In this document: piece after piece, positions 5,013 to 6,251 of the stretch
Numbering within the stretch: the stretch's first letter is position 1
Layout: each line of letters opens with the position of its first letter
Source: SAR324 cluster bacterium
Lineage (GTDB): Bacteria; SAR324; NAC60-12
Length of the DNA stretch: 6,251 nucleotides
NCBI GenBank assembly: GCA_022448705.1
Contig: JAKUUF010000091.1
Span: 1 to 6,251 of the forward strand
Direction: 5' to 3'
The notes under the pieces: generated by a model
The model's input: the letters and a program-made list of their open reading frames with translations, nothing else
Database searches by the model: none
Told to the model about the DNA's origin: nothing
Position numbers and translations under genes: made by a program

Positions 5013-6251
5013 TTACCAGGGATTGAAACCTCCTTTTCCATCCCCTCTATAAAAGAGCAATGAATGAGAACTGGCAGATACCATTGCCAGGTCAATTATA
5101 CCATCACCGTCAAAATCTCCATTCGCTATAGCGATTCCATCGTTGCCTGTATATATGGAAGAAGTATTTTCAAAATCACCATTTCCTTTCCCCAGGAAAA
5201 TGGCAATACCACCCGATGTTCTGTTAGAGACTGCTAGATCTAAATTGCCATCATTGTTGAAATCGTCGCTGGTCAGTCCATGCGGATTTACTCCTGTTTC
5301 ATATCTTGCCTGCATTTTAAAGTTTCCAAGTCCGTCTCCCTTGTACACTTCTATGGACTCCTCTCCTGCGACTACAACAGCAAGATCCAAATTCCCGTCT
5401 CCATTGAAATCTCCATATGCCCGGTAGTGTGGAAATCGTCCTGTTTTTACAATATTCGCCTCCATGAATTTACCATCACCTTTTGCAAGCATGATTGATA
5501 ACGTATGTGACCCCAAACTTCCCACAACCAGATCAGGAATCCCATCCTTATTCAGGTCGACTCCATCCATTATGTGCGGACCTCGTTCCACATCAATGGT
5601 ATATGACTTTTTGGGCAGGCCTGTATAATCATTGGTTAAGATTAATACTTTGGATAGTGCTGCCTGAGCTACAGCCAAATCAGCAATTCCGTCCTTGTTA
5701 AAATCTCCTGCGACAACGCAGGAAGGGCCATGGATATCCTCAATATCCCTGCGTCCATCAAAGTCTCCTTTTCCATCACCATAATATAAACTTAAGCTGC
5801 CTGACCCAGTGTTAGTTGTGACCAAATCTAGATGTCCATCCTGGTTCAGATCCGTACTTGAAACCCAGGTCGGTCCTTCTCCAACATGCAGATGATGGTT
5901 AGTAATAATCCCTCCTGCACCATCTGCAAGCAGTACGGTTAGTGTTTGTGAAGCTGATGCAGGAATTGCAAAATCTGTGTTTCCATCACTATTAAAGTCT
6001 CCCAGGCTAATAGCGTGCGGGAAAAATCCACCGATACGCTGATTCCCTGAACTATTTCCAACAACCTGCTGGTGGGCGAGTAAAATAGATTCCCGCCAAT
6101 TATTAATATCAAAATGCTTTGATTTGTTAAAAAAATAATTAAAGCGATTACCAGCACCAGTTCCTTTAAAAACAGCCGGCTGAAGAAATGAGGAAAACTG
6201 ACTAAAACTATTCCATTCAGGAAGGGATGAATAAACAAGATGCTTAACCCG
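5013..6251 (-). CDS. FG-GAP/VCBS repeat protein, seven-bladed beta-propeller (N-terminus outside the window)
   Basis: The frame is open from the window edge to the TGA/TAA-type stop at 5013, giving 412 visible residues; any start codon inside (for example the TTG at 5825) would cut the repeat array and is not the true start. Seven calcium-binding loops of the pattern D-F/L-N/D-x-D-G-x-x-D-L/F begin at visible residues 85, 134, 183, 232, 281, 330 and 379, for example DFNSDGNTDF, DLNKDGIPDL and DFDGDGIIDL. Each loop is followed by a strand such as SIMLAKGDGKF. This is the FG-GAP/VCBS fold also used in integrin-type propellers, usually secreted or surface-exposed and Ca2+-stabilised. Residues 1-84 have no calcium loop; SILLAHQQVVG (55-65) looks like a degenerate blade strand and the rest is unassigned. 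The protein ends 33 residues after the last loop (GKGGFNPW), with no C-terminal anchor or sorting domain. Export signal, if any, lies upstream of the window. Ligand unknown. Confidence 0.88.
   Translation of the reverse strand, partial: RVKHLVYSSLPEWNSFSQFSSFLQPAVFKGTGAGNRFNYFFNKSKHFDINNWRESILLAHQQVVGNSSGNQRIGGFFPHAISLGDFNSDGNTDFAIPASASQTLTVLLADGAGGIITNHHLHVGEGPTWVSSTDLNQDGHLDLVTTNTGSGSLSLYYGDGKGDFDGRRDIEDIHGPSCVVAGDFNKDGIADLAVAQAALSKVLILTNDYTGLPKKSYTIDVERGPHIMDGVDLNKDGIPDLVVGSLGSHTLSIMLAKGDGKFMEANIVKTGRFPHYRAYGDFNGDGNLDLAVVVAGEESIEVYKGDGLGNFKMQARYETGVNPHGLTSDDFNNDGNLDLAVSNRTSGGIAIFLGKGNGDFENTSSIYTGNDGIAIANGDFDGDGIIDLAMVSASSHSLLFYRGDGKGGFNPW
5088..5999 (-). repeat. Seven tandem 147-bp coding units (FG-GAP calcium loops)
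   Basis: The first aspartate codon of each loop lies at 5999, 5852, 5705, 5558, 5411, 5264 and 5117, so every step is exactly 147 bp. The units are diverged in nucleotide sequence outside the loop codons but keep strict length. This is a protein-level repeat, not a CRISPR or satellite. Confidence 0.9.

Noticed and set aside
5143..5427. Plus-strand open frames opposite the propeller repeats, and the minus-strand frame 5939-6238
   Set aside because: They are shadows of the FG-GAP frame, which reads continuously from 6251 to 5013.
5013..5825. Shorter 270-residue propeller gene starting at a TTG
   Set aside because: The frame continues upstream with two more perfect repeats in phase, and the TTG is an internal leucine of the second calcium loop.
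5088..5999. CRISPR or satellite array, suggested by the 147-bp period
   Set aside because: The period is a multiple of three, the whole span is one open frame, and the repeated element is a protein calcium loop.

Overview
All genes found in this 6.25 kb window lie on the minus strand. It looks like an AT-leaning, Gram-negative, anaerobic or micro-aerobic bacterium. Iron-sulfur electron carriers, a TorD-type chaperone, a tungstate-uptake protein and MoeA side by side would fit a Desulfobacterota or SAR324-like organism, but this placement is inference and no marker gene is present. Transcription runs from high to low coordinates, so the order below follows transcription.

Region 6251-5013: the 3' part of a large repetitive protein, open at the window edge. 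It carries seven FG-GAP/VCBS calcium-loop repeats, each exactly 49 residues (147 bp) from the next, which predicts a seven-bladed beta-propeller, probably exported. A 117-bp gap (5012-4896) follows. It holds a credible sigma70-type promoter and a strong Shine-Dalgarno for the next gene.

Region 4895-1724: a tight three-gene cassette. (a) A 658-residue multi-cluster iron-sulfur protein with two separate 2x[4Fe-4S] modules, an HdrA-like N-terminus, an MvhD-like middle domain and a C-terminal paired-CxxC domain. (b) A 147-residue helical protein of unknown function, starting 1 nt after the stop of (a). (c) A TorD/DmsD-family chaperone, the kind that matures molybdenum/tungsten oxidoreductases before Tat export. 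This set resembles the accessory genes that accompany periplasmic formate dehydrogenases, but no catalytic subunit is in the window.

Region 1723-1460: 264 bp of AT-rich non-coding DNA with a perfect 16-bp dyad nested in a longer hairpin.

Region 1459-1: moeA (insertion of Mo/W into molybdopterin), overlapping the 5' end of tupA (periplasmic tungstate-binding protein), which runs off the window. The window therefore reads as a metal-cofactor supply and enzyme-maturation neighbourhood: tungstate capture (TupA), insertion into the pterin (MoeA), chaperoning of the apo-enzyme (TorD-like) and an associated Fe-S electron-transfer or maturation protein. The propeller gene upstream has no obvious functional link.
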